Assembly: GCA_021787365.1 (NCBI GenBank)
Contig: JAJYMB010000107.1
Coordinates: 1-56,577, forward strand
Reading direction: 5' to 3'
Length of the DNA stretch: 56,577 nt
Source of the DNA: Actinomycetes bacterium
Lineage (GTDB): Bacteria > Actinomycetota > Acidimicrobiia > Acidimicrobiales > Palsa-688
Both the position numbers and the translations under genes were made by a program. The notes under the pieces were generated by a model. The model was not told the origin of the DNA, ran no database searches, and was given only the letters and a program-made list of their open reading frames with translations. This document shows positions 43,863-52,154 of this stretch, piece after piece. How positions within the stretch are numbered: position 1 is the first letter of the stretch; every line of letters starts with the position of its first letter.

Positions 43863-45728
43863 ATGATCAGGTCCGTATTCCGCACCAGGCTGCGCATAAC
43901 GCTCGCGACCTTGGTGGCCGCCATCACCGCAGGCGCAACCACCACCGCAGTGGTCGTCATCGCCGAACCGACGGCGAGCGCCCTGTCATACAACCCAGCC
44001 CCTGCCAACGTCTTCCACGCCCCCATTTCCACCATGGGGCTGGCAGCGCTCAACCACCTGGAAGCGAAGCTGCAAAAGGAGGTCAACGACCACAATAACG
44101 GCGGGGGTAGTACGAGCGGCACCAGCGCCTCCTCCGGCTCCATCCCGCTCGCGGGGGGTATGTCGTCGATATCGCTCCCCCCTAAAACTAAAACGATCCG
44201 CTTTATCTCCGACTCGAGCTACATGTCCCAGAGTGAGACCACTGTCGCCGTGGACCCCTCCGCTACGTCCAACGCCACCCGGACCGTGGTGGGCGGGGTC
44301 AACGATTCCCGTTATTTCTTCTGCCCGCTGTTCGCATCTGCCACAGCGACCGCCGCGAACTGCCCGAGCGGCTGGACACAGTCGCTCTCGGGCTTTGCCG
44401 TATCGACCGACGGAGGGAGCAGCCTCGCCACGACAGGCTCCGACGGGACGGACACCTACGACATCCCGAGCCTTCTGGCTGGTAACCCTCACCACCCGAC
44501 CTTCCTCGTGTCTTGGGGGGACCCTGGTGTCGCTGCCGCCCCGAACGGGCTCTTTTACTACTCGTCCCTCGCGATCAGCCCAACCACGAGCGCGAACGGG
44601 GTAGAACTGTCGGTCTCCAATCCCACCCTTACGTCGGACCCGGCGAGTTGCATCACCCCCTTGAGCAACCCGACCTTCAACCCGTGCTGGACGAGCACCC
44701 TCGTATTCGGCAACCTGCTGCCCAGCGCCTCGACCTTCGAGGACAAGCCGATGATCGCCGTCGACATGGACAAAACCTCGCCCTACTACGGGGACGCCTA
44801 CGTGGCTTGGGACCACTTCTTCTCCAACGGGACCAGCGCCAGCTACCTGGCGCGCTGTACGACGACCCTCACCTGCACCATGCTCGCCGGCGGTCCCCTC
44901 CCACCGATCTCCGGGACAGACCAGTTCGCTGCGTTCACGACCCCAGTGGTCGATAGCAGCGGCAATGTCTACGTGACCTGGTGCAACTTCGGCACCCCCA
45001 CCACGCTCATGCCGATCACCTGCGAGATCCGCTCGTCCGGCCCGGGCGGCACCAACTTCGGTGCCCCCGTAACGGTCCTCACGCTCGACGAGACGCAGGC
45101 GACCGGCGGCGGGCTGGACGGGTACGCAACGGAGCAGTTCCGCACGGTCAACATCCCGAGCCTGGCGGCCGGGCCAGCGACAGCAAAAGGGACACCGCTT
45201 TACTTCGTGATCGATGCCTGCACAGCCGGGGACTACTACGACTTCCTCGGCCAAAATGTCCTCCCCGGCAACTGCGGGGCGTCCAAAGTGTTGCTCAGTA
45301 GCTCGGCCGACGGAGGCGCCACGTGGTCGCCCGCCCAAGACCTGACATCGGGGACGCCCAATGCGATAACGGCCCAGCCCTGGGTCACCGTGGACCCGAC
45401 GAGCGGGGAGGTCTACGTCGCCTACTACACGACGGCCTATGACACGACTTACAACCACATGGTCGACGTGGTCCTCCAGAGTTCTACCGACGGGAGGAGC
45501 ACCTGGACCGCCACCAGGCTCACCACGACCTCGATCGAACCCGACGCCGACCCCGCCTACTTCGACTACATGAGCACTTTTGGCGGGGCTTTCCTCGTCC
45601 CCCAGTTCGGCGACTACTTCCAGGCCACCGCCTACGACGGGACGGTGTGGACGAGCTACTGCGCCACCTACACCGCCGAGCTCGGCACCTTGCAGACCGA
45701 CCCCTACCTCAACGTGACCTCGGGTTAG
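43863..45728 (+). CDS. Secreted BNR/Asp-box (sialidase-fold) protein
   Basis: A 621-residue protein with an N-terminal membrane/signal helix (about 10-38, ITLATLVAAITAGATTTAV, ending near ASA). The body looks like a beta-propeller with BNR/Asp-box motifs of S-x-D-x-G-x-x-W type, as in SADGGATWS and STDGRSTWT. The fold is shared with sialidases and other carbohydrate-active or adhesive proteins; I see no clear sialidase FRIP or Arg triad, so catalytic activity is uncertain. ATG 43863 follows GTAAGGAGGAGGTCACAG. Frames extending upstream overlap the leader ORF and are rejected. Likely surface or secreted. Confidence 0.8.
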   Translation: MIRSVFRTRLRITLATLVAAITAGATTTAVVVIAEPTASALSYNPAPANVFHAPISTMGLAALNHLEAKLQKEVNDHNNGGGSTSGTSASSGSIPLAGGMSSISLPPKTKTIRFISDSSYMSQSETTVAVDPSATSNATRTVVGGVNDSRYFFCPLFASATATAANCPSGWTQSLSGFAVSTDGGSSLATTGSDGTDTYDIPSLLAGNPHHPTFLVSWGDPGVAAAPNGLFYYSSLAISPTTSANGVELSVSNPTLTSDPASCITPLSNPTFNPCWTSTLVFGNLLPSASTFEDKPMIAVDMDKTSPYYGDAYVAWDHFFSNGTSASYLARCTTTLTCTMLAGGPLPPISGTDQFAAFTTPVVDSSGNVYVTWCNFGTPTTLMPITCEIRSSGPGGTNFGAPVTVLTLDETQATGGGLDGYATEQFRTVNIPSLAAGPATAKGTPLYFVIDACTAGDYYDFLGQNVLPGNCGASKVLLSSSADGGATWSPAQDLTSGTPNAITAQPWVTVDPTSGEVYVAYYTTAYDTTYNHMVDVVLQSSTDGRSTWTATRLTTTSIEPDADPAYFDYMSTFGGAFLVPQFGDYFQATAYDGTVWTSYCATYTAELGTLQTDPYLNVTSG

Positions 45729-45760
45729 GTAGCGAGCCGGCCGGCGAGGTTACGCTCGGA

Positions 45761-45805
45761 CCGGCGCAGCCCGCCATGTACGTGCATGAGGGCGGGCTGC
45801 GCCGG
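45761..45805 (+). terminator. Perfect 15-bp inverted repeat after the BNR gene
   Basis: CCGGCGCAGCCCGCC (45761-45775) and its exact complement (45791-45805) flank a 15-nt loop, 32 bp past the BNR stop. A T7 run (45840-45846) occurs 35 bp downstream. It is likely a transcript end and RNA stabiliser. Confidence 0.55.
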
Positions 45806-45976
45806 CCGGCTGTCTTGGCTCGGAGCCAACCACCCCCCTTTTTTTGCCGGTCCCGAACAAGTGTTTGCTATAGTGGCCCGAGCAACGCAATGAGCCTCGT
45901 GGCCGGCTATGTGGGCCTCCTGCAAACCGAGCGAGTAGTGCCGTGGGCCAAGAGCCCACCAGGGAGGTACAGACGT

Positions 45977-47233
45977 GTGGAGGATCACGTTGGCTCTGTC
46001 GCGGCGACGGGCGGGATCGTGTCATCTGCAGGGACAACCACGGGTGCCAACACCGTGACGTCACCTGTCGGTGCTGCCGCACCCACCAACAACGCGGGGG
46101 CCCCGAGCCCCGCGCCAGCAGCTATCTCCCAAGCCGCCGAGGACTTCCGCCGCCTGCTTGCCGGCTTCGAGCCCGACGAGCTAACGCCCTCGAGTTGCGC
46201 CGATGTGGCCGAGGCCCTGGCCAAGACCGAAATGGCCTGCGCCGCGGCCAGGGCGCGGGCGGCGGCGAGGGCTGCCAGGGCTGGTGAGCACCGCCGGCGT
46301 GGCTTTGCCGACGTCCAGGACTGGCTCTCGTCGAGGACCGGCTCGACCATGGGCAAGGCGCGCGCGGAGATGGAGACGTCGCGTGAGGCGGAGAAGCACC
46401 CGGCGATCGCCGACGCGCTGCGCCAAGGCGAAGTGTCGCTTTCTCAAGCCGAAGAGGTAGTGCGCGTGGAGCGCGAGGTCCCGGGCTCGGCCGAGGCCCT
46501 TTTGGAGGTGGCACGGCGCTCCGGGCTCGGGCAGCTACGAGAAGAGGCCCGCAAGGTCACGCTCGGGTCATTGGCCCCAGAGGACCTGGAGCGCCGCCAG
46601 CACCAAGCGCGGCATTTCCGCCACTGGCGTGACGCCCTCGGCATGGTGTGCTTCTCGGGAGCGCTCCCTCCAGATGTGGGAGTTGGGATCGCCAACCGCG
46701 TCGACGCCGAGGCAGCACGGCTCCGCCGTGAGGTCGGACCGGAGGGAAAGTCAGAGCCCTTCGAGGCCCACGCCGCCGATGCCCTCGTCAAGCTGTTGCA
46801 GGGACAGGGTGAGGGCAGCGGCCGGACCGAAGTCGTCATCGTGGTGGACCTCTCGGCTTACCGGCGGGGCCACGCGCACCCGGGCGAGCTGAGCCACATC
46901 GTGGGCGGCGGCCCGGTCCCGGTGCGCTCCGTGAAGGAAGTGATGAAAGACGCCTTCGTGAAAGCCGTGGTCCACGAAGGGGTAAAGGTGCTCCGTGTCA
47001 AGCACTTCGGCAGGCACATGAAAGCCGAGATCCGCACCGCCTTGGAGCTAGGCCAACCCCCTGGCTTCGAGGGAGCCAAGTGTTCTTTGCCGGGCTGCGA
47101 CCGCCGCTACAGCCTCGAGTGGGACCACGTCCGCCCGTTCTCCCGGCATGGCCCGACCAGCTACGACAACATGCAGCCTCTCTGCAAGCCCCACCATTGG
47201 GAAAAGACACAGCGGGACAAGGGAGTTTCGTGA
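45977..47233 (+). CDS. HNH endonuclease with DUF222 domain
   Basis: A 418-residue protein. The N-terminal part is the alpha-helical DUF222 region common in actinobacteria (EALAKTEMACAAARARAAARA, DVQDWLSSRTG). The C-terminal end is an HNH nuclease: CSLPGC, then SLEWDHVRPFSRHGPTSYDN and LCKPHHWEKTQ, with His, Asn and His in place and two Cys for zinc. Such genes are multicopy in many actinobacteria and can be mobile, but the role is unknown. GTG 45977 has GGGAGG 9 nt upstream. It is transcribed opposite to the surrounding pil genes, so it was likely inserted between pilB and pilT. Confidence 0.85.
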   Translation: MEDHVGSVAATGGIVSSAGTTTGANTVTSPVGAAAPTNNAGAPSPAPAAISQAAEDFRRLLAGFEPDELTPSSCADVAEALAKTEMACAAARARAAARAARAGEHRRRGFADVQDWLSSRTGSTMGKARAEMETSREAEKHPAIADALRQGEVSLSQAEEVVRVEREVPGSAEALLEVARRSGLGQLREEARKVTLGSLAPEDLERRQHQARHFRHWRDALGMVCFSGALPPDVGVGIANRVDAEAARLRREVGPEGKSEPFEAHAADALVKLLQGQGEGSGRTEVVIVVDLSAYRRGHAHPGELSHIVGGGPVPVRSVKEVMKDAFVKAVVHEGVKVLRVKHFGRHMKAEIRTALELGQPPGFEGAKCSLPGCDRRYSLEWDHVRPFSRHGPTSYDNMQPLCKPHHWEKTQRDKGVS

Positions 47234-47350
47234 AAAAGAGCACAGAGGGGGCGAGCACTGCGCCAATGCGCTCGCCGAGGGAGGCTTGCGGGTGGCGCTG
47301 GTGCAACGCGAGCTAGTCGGTGGCTTGGTGTTCCCATTGGCCCTGGCCGC

Positions 47351-49066
47351 TCACGCGATGACACGGAGCACCTCCTCCACGGAAGTGAGGCCGGCCGCCA
47401 CGCCCATCAAACCGGCCTGGCGCAGGGTCAACATCCCGTCGGCGATGGCGGCCTTCCTTATGTCCTCGGCGTGGGCATGCTCGACGATCATGCGCTCGAT
47501 CTCCTCGTTGACCGTCAGCACCTCGTGGACGGCGAAGCGCCCGATGAAGCCGGTCTTGCCGCAAACGTGGCAACCGACCGGCCTGTAGAGCTGCTCGGGC
47601 AGGTCGCCACCCTCCCAGCCCAGGGCGACGAGCGCACCTTCCTCGGGCGCATAGGCCTCTTTGCACCGCTCGCAGAGCCTCCTCGCCAGGCGCTGGGCGA
47701 CGACGCAGTCGAGAGCGCTGCCGACGAGGAAGGGCTCGACGCCCATCTCGATGAGCCGGTTGGGCGTGGTCGAGGCGTCGTTGGTGTGGATGGTGGAGAG
47801 CACGAGGTGGCCGGTGAGGGCGGCCTCCACGGCGATGCTCGCGGTCTCCCGGTCGCGGATCTCGCCGATCAGGATTATGTCGGGGTCGGCGCGAAGTATC
47901 GTGCGGAGGGCCAAGGCGAAAGTAAGGCCCGCTTTGTTGTTGACCTGGATCTGGTTGATACCGTCGAGCTGGTACTCGACCGGGTCCTCCACCGTGATCA
48001 CGTTTTTGGTCGCCTCGTTCAGCAAGTTGAGCGTGGCATAAAGGGTCGTGGTCTTGCCCGAGCCCGTCGGCCCCGTAACGAGGACCGTGCCATAGGGTTT
48101 GCTGTAGGAAACCTCGTAACGTACCATGTTGGCCGGCAAGAAACCGAGCTCGGAAAGCCGGAGGTTGGCGCTCGAGTTGTCGAGGATCCGCATGACGACT
48201 TTTTCGCCGTTCACGGTCGGTAGCGTCGCTACCCGCAAGTCGACGGACCGGCCCTCTATGACCGACGTAATGCGGCCGTCCTGGGGGATACGCCGCTCGG
48301 CGATGTTTATGTCCGCCATTACCTTCAGGCGGCTCACGATGCCGTTTTGGATATTGCGGGGCGAGCGCATGACATCGTGGAGCACACCGTCGATCCGGTA
48401 GCGGATCCGTACGTCTTTTCCCGTGGGCTCCACGTGGATGTCCGAGGCCCGGTCCGAGATCGCCTGGCTGATCAGCAAGTTGACCAGCCGCACGATCGGG
48501 GCGTCCTCGCGGACCTCCTTGATGCGGTTGAGGGGGTCGTCGTCCAGCGAGGCGCTCGAGGCGGACGCCTCTGCGCTCACGTGCTCGGCCTCGGTGTCCT
48601 TGCGGTGGTACTTGCCGATCGCCGCCTGAAGAGCGTCGGCCGTCACAACGACCTGGCGGACGTCGGCGCCGGTCAGGGTCCGGATGTCGTCGATGGCAAA
48701 GACGTTGGAAGGGTCCGCCATCGCGACGAGGAGCTTGCCTTCCCACCAGCCGATCGGCATGGCGAGGTAGCGCCGGGCGAGGCTTTCGGAAACGAGCCGC
48801 GCCGCAGCCGGGTCGACAGGGTAGGCGGCGAGGTCGACGAACTCGAGGCCGAGCTGGCCGGCGAGGGTGGCGACGAACTGTTCCTCGGTGAGGAGGTGGT
48901 CCTCTATCAAGACCCGGGCTAGGTTTTGGCCCCGCTCCTTGGAAGCCTTGAGCGCCTCCCCGAGCTGTTCGATCGTTATGATCCCCGTCTTTACGAGGAC
49001 TACGCCGAGCTGTTCGTCCTCCGACAGGACGTCGTTCGTGTCGGCCCCCGAGCGTGCACCTACCAT
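47351..49066 (-). CDS. pilB: PilB assembly ATPase with MshEN domain
   Basis: A 571-residue assembly ATPase. Residues about 18-150 form an MshEN/T2SSE_N domain (EQLGVVLVKTGIITIEQL, then LARVLIEDHLLTEEQ), a c-di-GMP-binding candidate. The motor has Walker A GPTGSGKT (332-339), Asp box TVEDPVEY, Walker B DPDIILIGEIRD, His box GHLVLSTIHT, and two CxxC pairs (CERC and CHVC). It begins 10 bp after the DUF4388 gene without a clear Shine-Dalgarno. Together with the upstream genes it forms the tail of the alaS operon. Confidence 0.95.
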   Translation of the reverse strand: MVGARSGADTNDVLSEDEQLGVVLVKTGIITIEQLGEALKASKERGQNLARVLIEDHLLTEEQFVATLAGQLGLEFVDLAAYPVDPAAARLVSESLARRYLAMPIGWWEGKLLVAMADPSNVFAIDDIRTLTGADVRQVVVTADALQAAIGKYHRKDTEAEHVSAEASASSASLDDDPLNRIKEVREDAPIVRLVNLLISQAISDRASDIHVEPTGKDVRIRYRIDGVLHDVMRSPRNIQNGIVSRLKVMADINIAERRIPQDGRITSVIEGRSVDLRVATLPTVNGEKVVMRILDNSSANLRLSELGFLPANMVRYEVSYSKPYGTVLVTGPTGSGKTTTLYATLNLLNEATKNVITVEDPVEYQLDGINQIQVNNKAGLTFALALRTILRADPDIILIGEIRDRETASIAVEAALTGHLVLSTIHTNDASTTPNRLIEMGVEPFLVGSALDCVVAQRLARRLCERCKEAYAPEEGALVALGWEGGDLPEQLYRPVGCHVCGKTGFIGRFAVHEVLTVNEEIERMIVEHAHAEDIRKAAIADGMLTLRQAGLMGVAAGLTSVEEVLRVIA

Positions 49067-49075
49067 TTGAGGAGG

Positions 49076-49876
49076 CTAGTTGCGCGCCGAGCCGAGGAAC
49101 TTGAGAAGAAGGCCGCGGTTGACCGGCTCCGGTTCAGGGACTTCGGGCTCGGCCTCGGGCTCTGGTTCCGCCTGGTCCACCGGTTCCGGCCATTCATCGG
49201 GGAACTCCGGGGCAAACGCAGCCACGTCGGGGACGCTGTCAAGGTCGGTGCCGGCGTCGTGGTCGGGGTCGTCCACCGGCGCGCCGCTATCTGGCGTTGC
49301 CACCCGGACCACTCCGAGCTCGACCAGCTCCTTCAGGGCCTTGGAGCCCTCGAACTCGCCCAGTTGGAGGGAGCCGAGCACTTCCCCCGCCTCCTTCCCC
49401 CCTCCTATCGCCGCCACCAGCTGCCACTGCTCGGGCTGCAAGGTGACCGGGGAGCCCACCGCCTGGGAGAGGGAGACCTGCCTCTCTAGGGACGGCACGA
49501 CCGCTGCGATGGCCGGCCACTCGGCCAGGCGGGCCTCTGCCTCCTCCAAGAGAGGCGCCACGTCTTCAGGCGGCAACGTGCTCGCCGGCGGGCTGCCCTC
49601 GGCGCGGAAGGCGAATCTGCCCTCGTCGAGGCGCAGCAGCAAAAAGAAGGCCTCTGCAACGGTCCTCGAGTTTCCCACATCGAAGCCGGCTATCCGCCCG
49701 GCATCGATCCAGAGGCTCCCGGCGAGGCGAGGAGAGTCGACCCGCAGCTCGCCCGTCTTGGAGGTGACAGAGAGAAGCGCCAGCACGTCTGGCAGTGCAA
49801 CTGTCTCGAGCGTACCTTCTAGCGACACACCAATAGTTTCGGCAGGAGGGTCACCGAGGTTGAGAAAAACGGGCAA
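49076..49876 (-). CDS. DUF4388 (PATAN-like) protein upstream of pilB
   Basis: A 266-residue protein with a DUF4388 domain: SLEGTLETVALPDVLALLSVTSKTGELRV, then a GSLWIDAGRIAGFDVG strand and LLLRLDEGRFAFRAEG, as in PATAN proteins, which interact with T4P motor and signalling proteins in cyanobacteria. A winged-helix-like middle (PEQWQLVAAIGGGKEAGEVL) and an acidic, Pro/Glu-rich tail follow. The TTG start at 49876 overlaps aroE by 26 bp; GTG 49825 is possible. Its placement right upstream of pilB suggests it regulates that motor. Confidence 0.8.
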   Translation of the reverse strand: MPVFLNLGDPPAETIGVSLEGTLETVALPDVLALLSVTSKTGELRVDSPRLAGSLWIDAGRIAGFDVGNSRTVAEAFFLLLRLDEGRFAFRAEGSPPASTLPPEDVAPLLEEAEARLAEWPAIAAVVPSLERQVSLSQAVGSPVTLQPEQWQLVAAIGGGKEAGEVLGSLQLGEFEGSKALKELVELGVVRVATPDSGAPVDDPDHDAGTDLDSVPDVAAFAPEFPDEWPEPVDQAEPEPEAEPEVPEPEPVNRGLLLKFLGSARN

Positions 49877-50717
49877 CCCGGCCCGCCCGCCGGCCGAGCT
49901 CGGCGAGCACCGCGGCCGACATCGCCTCGACCGGCGCGTCCTGGCCGGTCCAGGCCCGGAACTGGCGGGCCGCCTGGTGGATCAGCATACCGACGCCGTT
50001 CAAGGGGAGGGCGCCCCGCTCGCGGGCGGCCGCCGTCAGCGGCGTCACGGCGGGGGCGTAGATCAGGTCGGCGACCAGCTGGCCAGGCCCGAGGCGCTTG
50101 GCGTCGAGGCCAAAGGGGAGGCCGTCGCTCGTCATGCCGACCGGCGTGGCGTTCACGATGAGATCGGCCTCCTCGGCCCCTTCCGCCGCGCCGAGCCCCC
50201 CGACCGGGCCGGCGAGCGCCGCGGCGGCTAGCGCCTGTTCGGGCCGGCGGGCGACCACGTCGACCCGGGCTGCTCCGGCCTCGGCGAGCGCCAGGACCAC
50301 GGCCCGGGCGGCCCCGCCGGCGCCGAGCACGAGGCAACGCTTGCCCGTCGGGGACCAGCCCTGCTCGGCGAGCGAGTCGATGAAGCCCGGGCCGTCTGTG
50401 CTGTCGCCCACCAGCACACCGTCGATGTTGGTGACGGTGTTGGCCACGCCGAGGCGCTCCGCGACCGGGCTCAGCCGCTGACAGGCCCGGGCCGCCGGCG
50501 CTTTGTGGGGCATGGTGACCGAGAGGCCCCGGATGCCGAGGTCGGCCGTGGCCGCCACAGCCTCCTGGCCCCGCCCCGCCGGCACAGGGAACGCCACGTA
50601 CGCCCAGTCGAGGCCGAGCGCGGCAAAGGCCGCGTTGTGCAACACCGGGGAGAGGGAGTGCTCGACGGGGTCACCGATCACGCCGGCGACCGCGGTCCGA
50701 GCCGACGGCCACGTCAT
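49851..50717 (-). CDS. aroE: Shikimate dehydrogenase
   Basis: Reduces 3-dehydroshikimate to shikimate with NADPH. The 288-residue protein has the substrate-site motif VEHSLSPVLHNAAF, catalytic K72 (SVTMPHK), D108 (DSTDGPGF), the NADP-binding LVLGAGGAARAV loop and NATPVGM. ATG 50717 is favoured over 50765 because it lies just before the conserved GVIGDPVEHSLSP. It follows mltG with a short gap and overlaps the DUF4388 start. It is one of four shikimate genes in the window (with aroB, aroK, aroC). Confidence 0.95.
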   Translation of the reverse strand: MTWPSARTAVAGVIGDPVEHSLSPVLHNAAFAALGLDWAYVAFPVPAGRGQEAVAATADLGIRGLSVTMPHKAPAARACQRLSPVAERLGVANTVTNIDGVLVGDSTDGPGFIDSLAEQGWSPTGKRCLVLGAGGAARAVVLALAEAGAARVDVVARRPEQALAAAALAGPVGGLGAAEGAEEADLIVNATPVGMTSDGLPFGLDAKRLGPGQLVADLIYAPAVTPLTAAARERGALPLNGVGMLIHQAARQFRAWTGQDAPVEAMSAAVLAELGRRAGRVARFSQPR

Positions 50718-50740
50718 GGGGCGCGGTGGCCGGCGGGCCT

Positions 50741-51739
50741 TCAGCACAGGTGGGCGGCTCGACATTCGTGTTGGAGCCGGGCGAACTGCGCCTCGGTCGT
50801 GCCGAAGCCCATCTGGCCGTCTGGGTTGACCTCGACCCAGTAAAGGTAGCTTGTCTTGGGCGGGTGCATGGCGGCCTCCAGTGAGGGTACCCCCAGGTTC
50901 GCGATCGGCGTCGGCGGCAGGCCTTTGTTGACAAAGGTGTTGTAGGGGTTGTTGGCGGTGAGCTCGAGACGGCCGTGGAAGGGTAGCCCGCCGCCCAGGC
51001 CGTAGAGGAGGGTCGACTCCGCCCCGACGGGCATGCCCCGGGCCAGCCGGTTGTAGACCGCGCTCGCGATGGGGCCGCGGTCGGCCGCCAGCTTGGCTTC
51101 CCGTTCGACGATCGAAGCCACCTTCACGACCTGGTAGGGGCTGTAGCCGAGGTGCTTGGCGGCGCTGGCGAGCCCGACCTGTTGGGCCTGTTCGTCGAAA
51201 GTGGAGACCATGTAACGCACGAGCTGGGTCGCGCTCTCCCCCACGGCGACCGGGTAGGTGGCCGGGAAGAGCAGCCCCTCGAGGCTGTGCTCTCCCGCCG
51301 GTTCGTAGGGCGAGCGGACCTCGTGCGTAGCCCGCACGAAGGCCTCCGCAGTGATACCGGTCCTCAGCGCGGCGACGGCCTGCGCGATCTCGCGGACCGT
51401 GAAGCCCTCGGGCACGACCAGCTTTTTGGTCACCGGGCCCTTCTCGAGCGCCGCGATCACCTTGGCGTAGCCCTCGTTGGTGGGGAGCCGGTACGTGCCG
51501 GCGAGCAAGGGCTTGGTGCCGACGACCTTGATGTAGACCTCGAAGAGGGTCGGGCTGTGGATCACCCGGGCGCGGGCCAGCTCACGGGCTATCCCCACGG
51601 TGGAGGTGCCCTCGGGGATGGCGACGGTGACGGGACGGCCGGGGGGGCCGGCGTCGATCTCGTCGCTCAGGTGCAGCCCGAAAAGGCACGCCGCCAACAG
51701 GACGGCGCCGGCCACCGCCCAGGTGACCCGCTTACGCAA
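50741..51739 (-). CDS. mltG: Endolytic murein transglycosylase MltG (YceG-like)
   Basis: Cleaves nascent peptidoglycan glycan strands and helps set their length. A 332-residue protein with an N-terminal membrane anchor (about 7-23), a LysM-like region with VTVAIPEGTSTVGIAREL, and the YceG core with LEGLLFPATYPV and the catalytic Glu in ASIVEREAK (E212), ending with the NPYNTFVNKGLPPTPI motif. The TTG start overlaps the ruvX stop by 8 bp; GTG alternatives inside would cut into the membrane anchor. Confidence 0.93.
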   Translation of the reverse strand: MRKRVTWAVAGAVLLAACLFGLHLSDEIDAGPPGRPVTVAIPEGTSTVGIARELARARVIHSPTLFEVYIKVVGTKPLLAGTYRLPTNEGYAKVIAALEKGPVTKKLVVPEGFTVREIAQAVAALRTGITAEAFVRATHEVRSPYEPAGEHSLEGLLFPATYPVAVGESATQLVRYMVSTFDEQAQQVGLASAAKHLGYSPYQVVKVASIVEREAKLAADRGPIASAVYNRLARGMPVGAESTLLYGLGGGLPFHGRLELTANNPYNTFVNKGLPPTPIANLGVPSLEAAMHPPKTSYLYWVEVNPDGQMGFGTTEAQFARLQHECRAAHLC

Positions 51740-52154
51740 CGTGGCTGTCGAGCCAGGTCTGGAGGATGGCCGCGGCCGCCATCATGTCCACGACGGAGCG
51801 CTCGACAGCCGGCCGGCGGCGGCCCCCGGTCGCCATGGCGCGGCGGGCCACGACCGTCGTGTAGCGCTCGTCGCAAAGCTCGACCGGGACACCCACGGCC
51901 CGGCGCAGCTCGGCGACCTCGGCCTGCACGGCCTGCGCGGCGGGGCCAGCGTGCCCGGAAAGGGAAAGGGGAAGGCCGACGACGACCAGCGTGGCGCCGA
52001 CGTCGGCGACGACGTTGGCCAGCTCGGCGTGGTCCACTTCATGTGAGCGGCCCCGCTGCAGCACCTGGAAAGCGCTCGCCACCCGCCGGTCCTCGTCGGA
52101 GATGGCGAGGCCGATGCGCCGGCTACCGAGGTCGACGCCGAGCACCCTGCTCAC
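51732..52154 (-). CDS. ruvX: Holliday junction resolvase-like RuvX/YqgF
   Basis: A 140-residue RNase H-fold protein, putative Holliday junction resolvase that also acts in rRNA maturation. It has GVDLGSRRIGLAISD (D7), LVVVGLPLSLSG, CDERYTT and the final acidic VVDMMAAAAIL; these carry the metal-binding residues. The GTG start overlaps the alaS stop (GTGA). Typical length. Part of the alaS-ruvX-mltG-aroE order common in actinobacteria. Confidence 0.94.
   Translation of the reverse strand: MSRVLGVDLGSRRIGLAISDEDRRVASAFQVLQRGRSHEVDHAELANVVADVGATLVVVGLPLSLSGHAGPAAQAVQAEVAELRRAVGVPVELCDERYTTVVARRAMATGGRRRPAVERSVVDMMAAAAILQTWLDSHVA

Noticed and set aside
43986..45458. 490-codon minus-strand frame
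   Set aside because: Antisense to the BNR protein, Arg/Gly/Val-rich and without motifs; a shadow.
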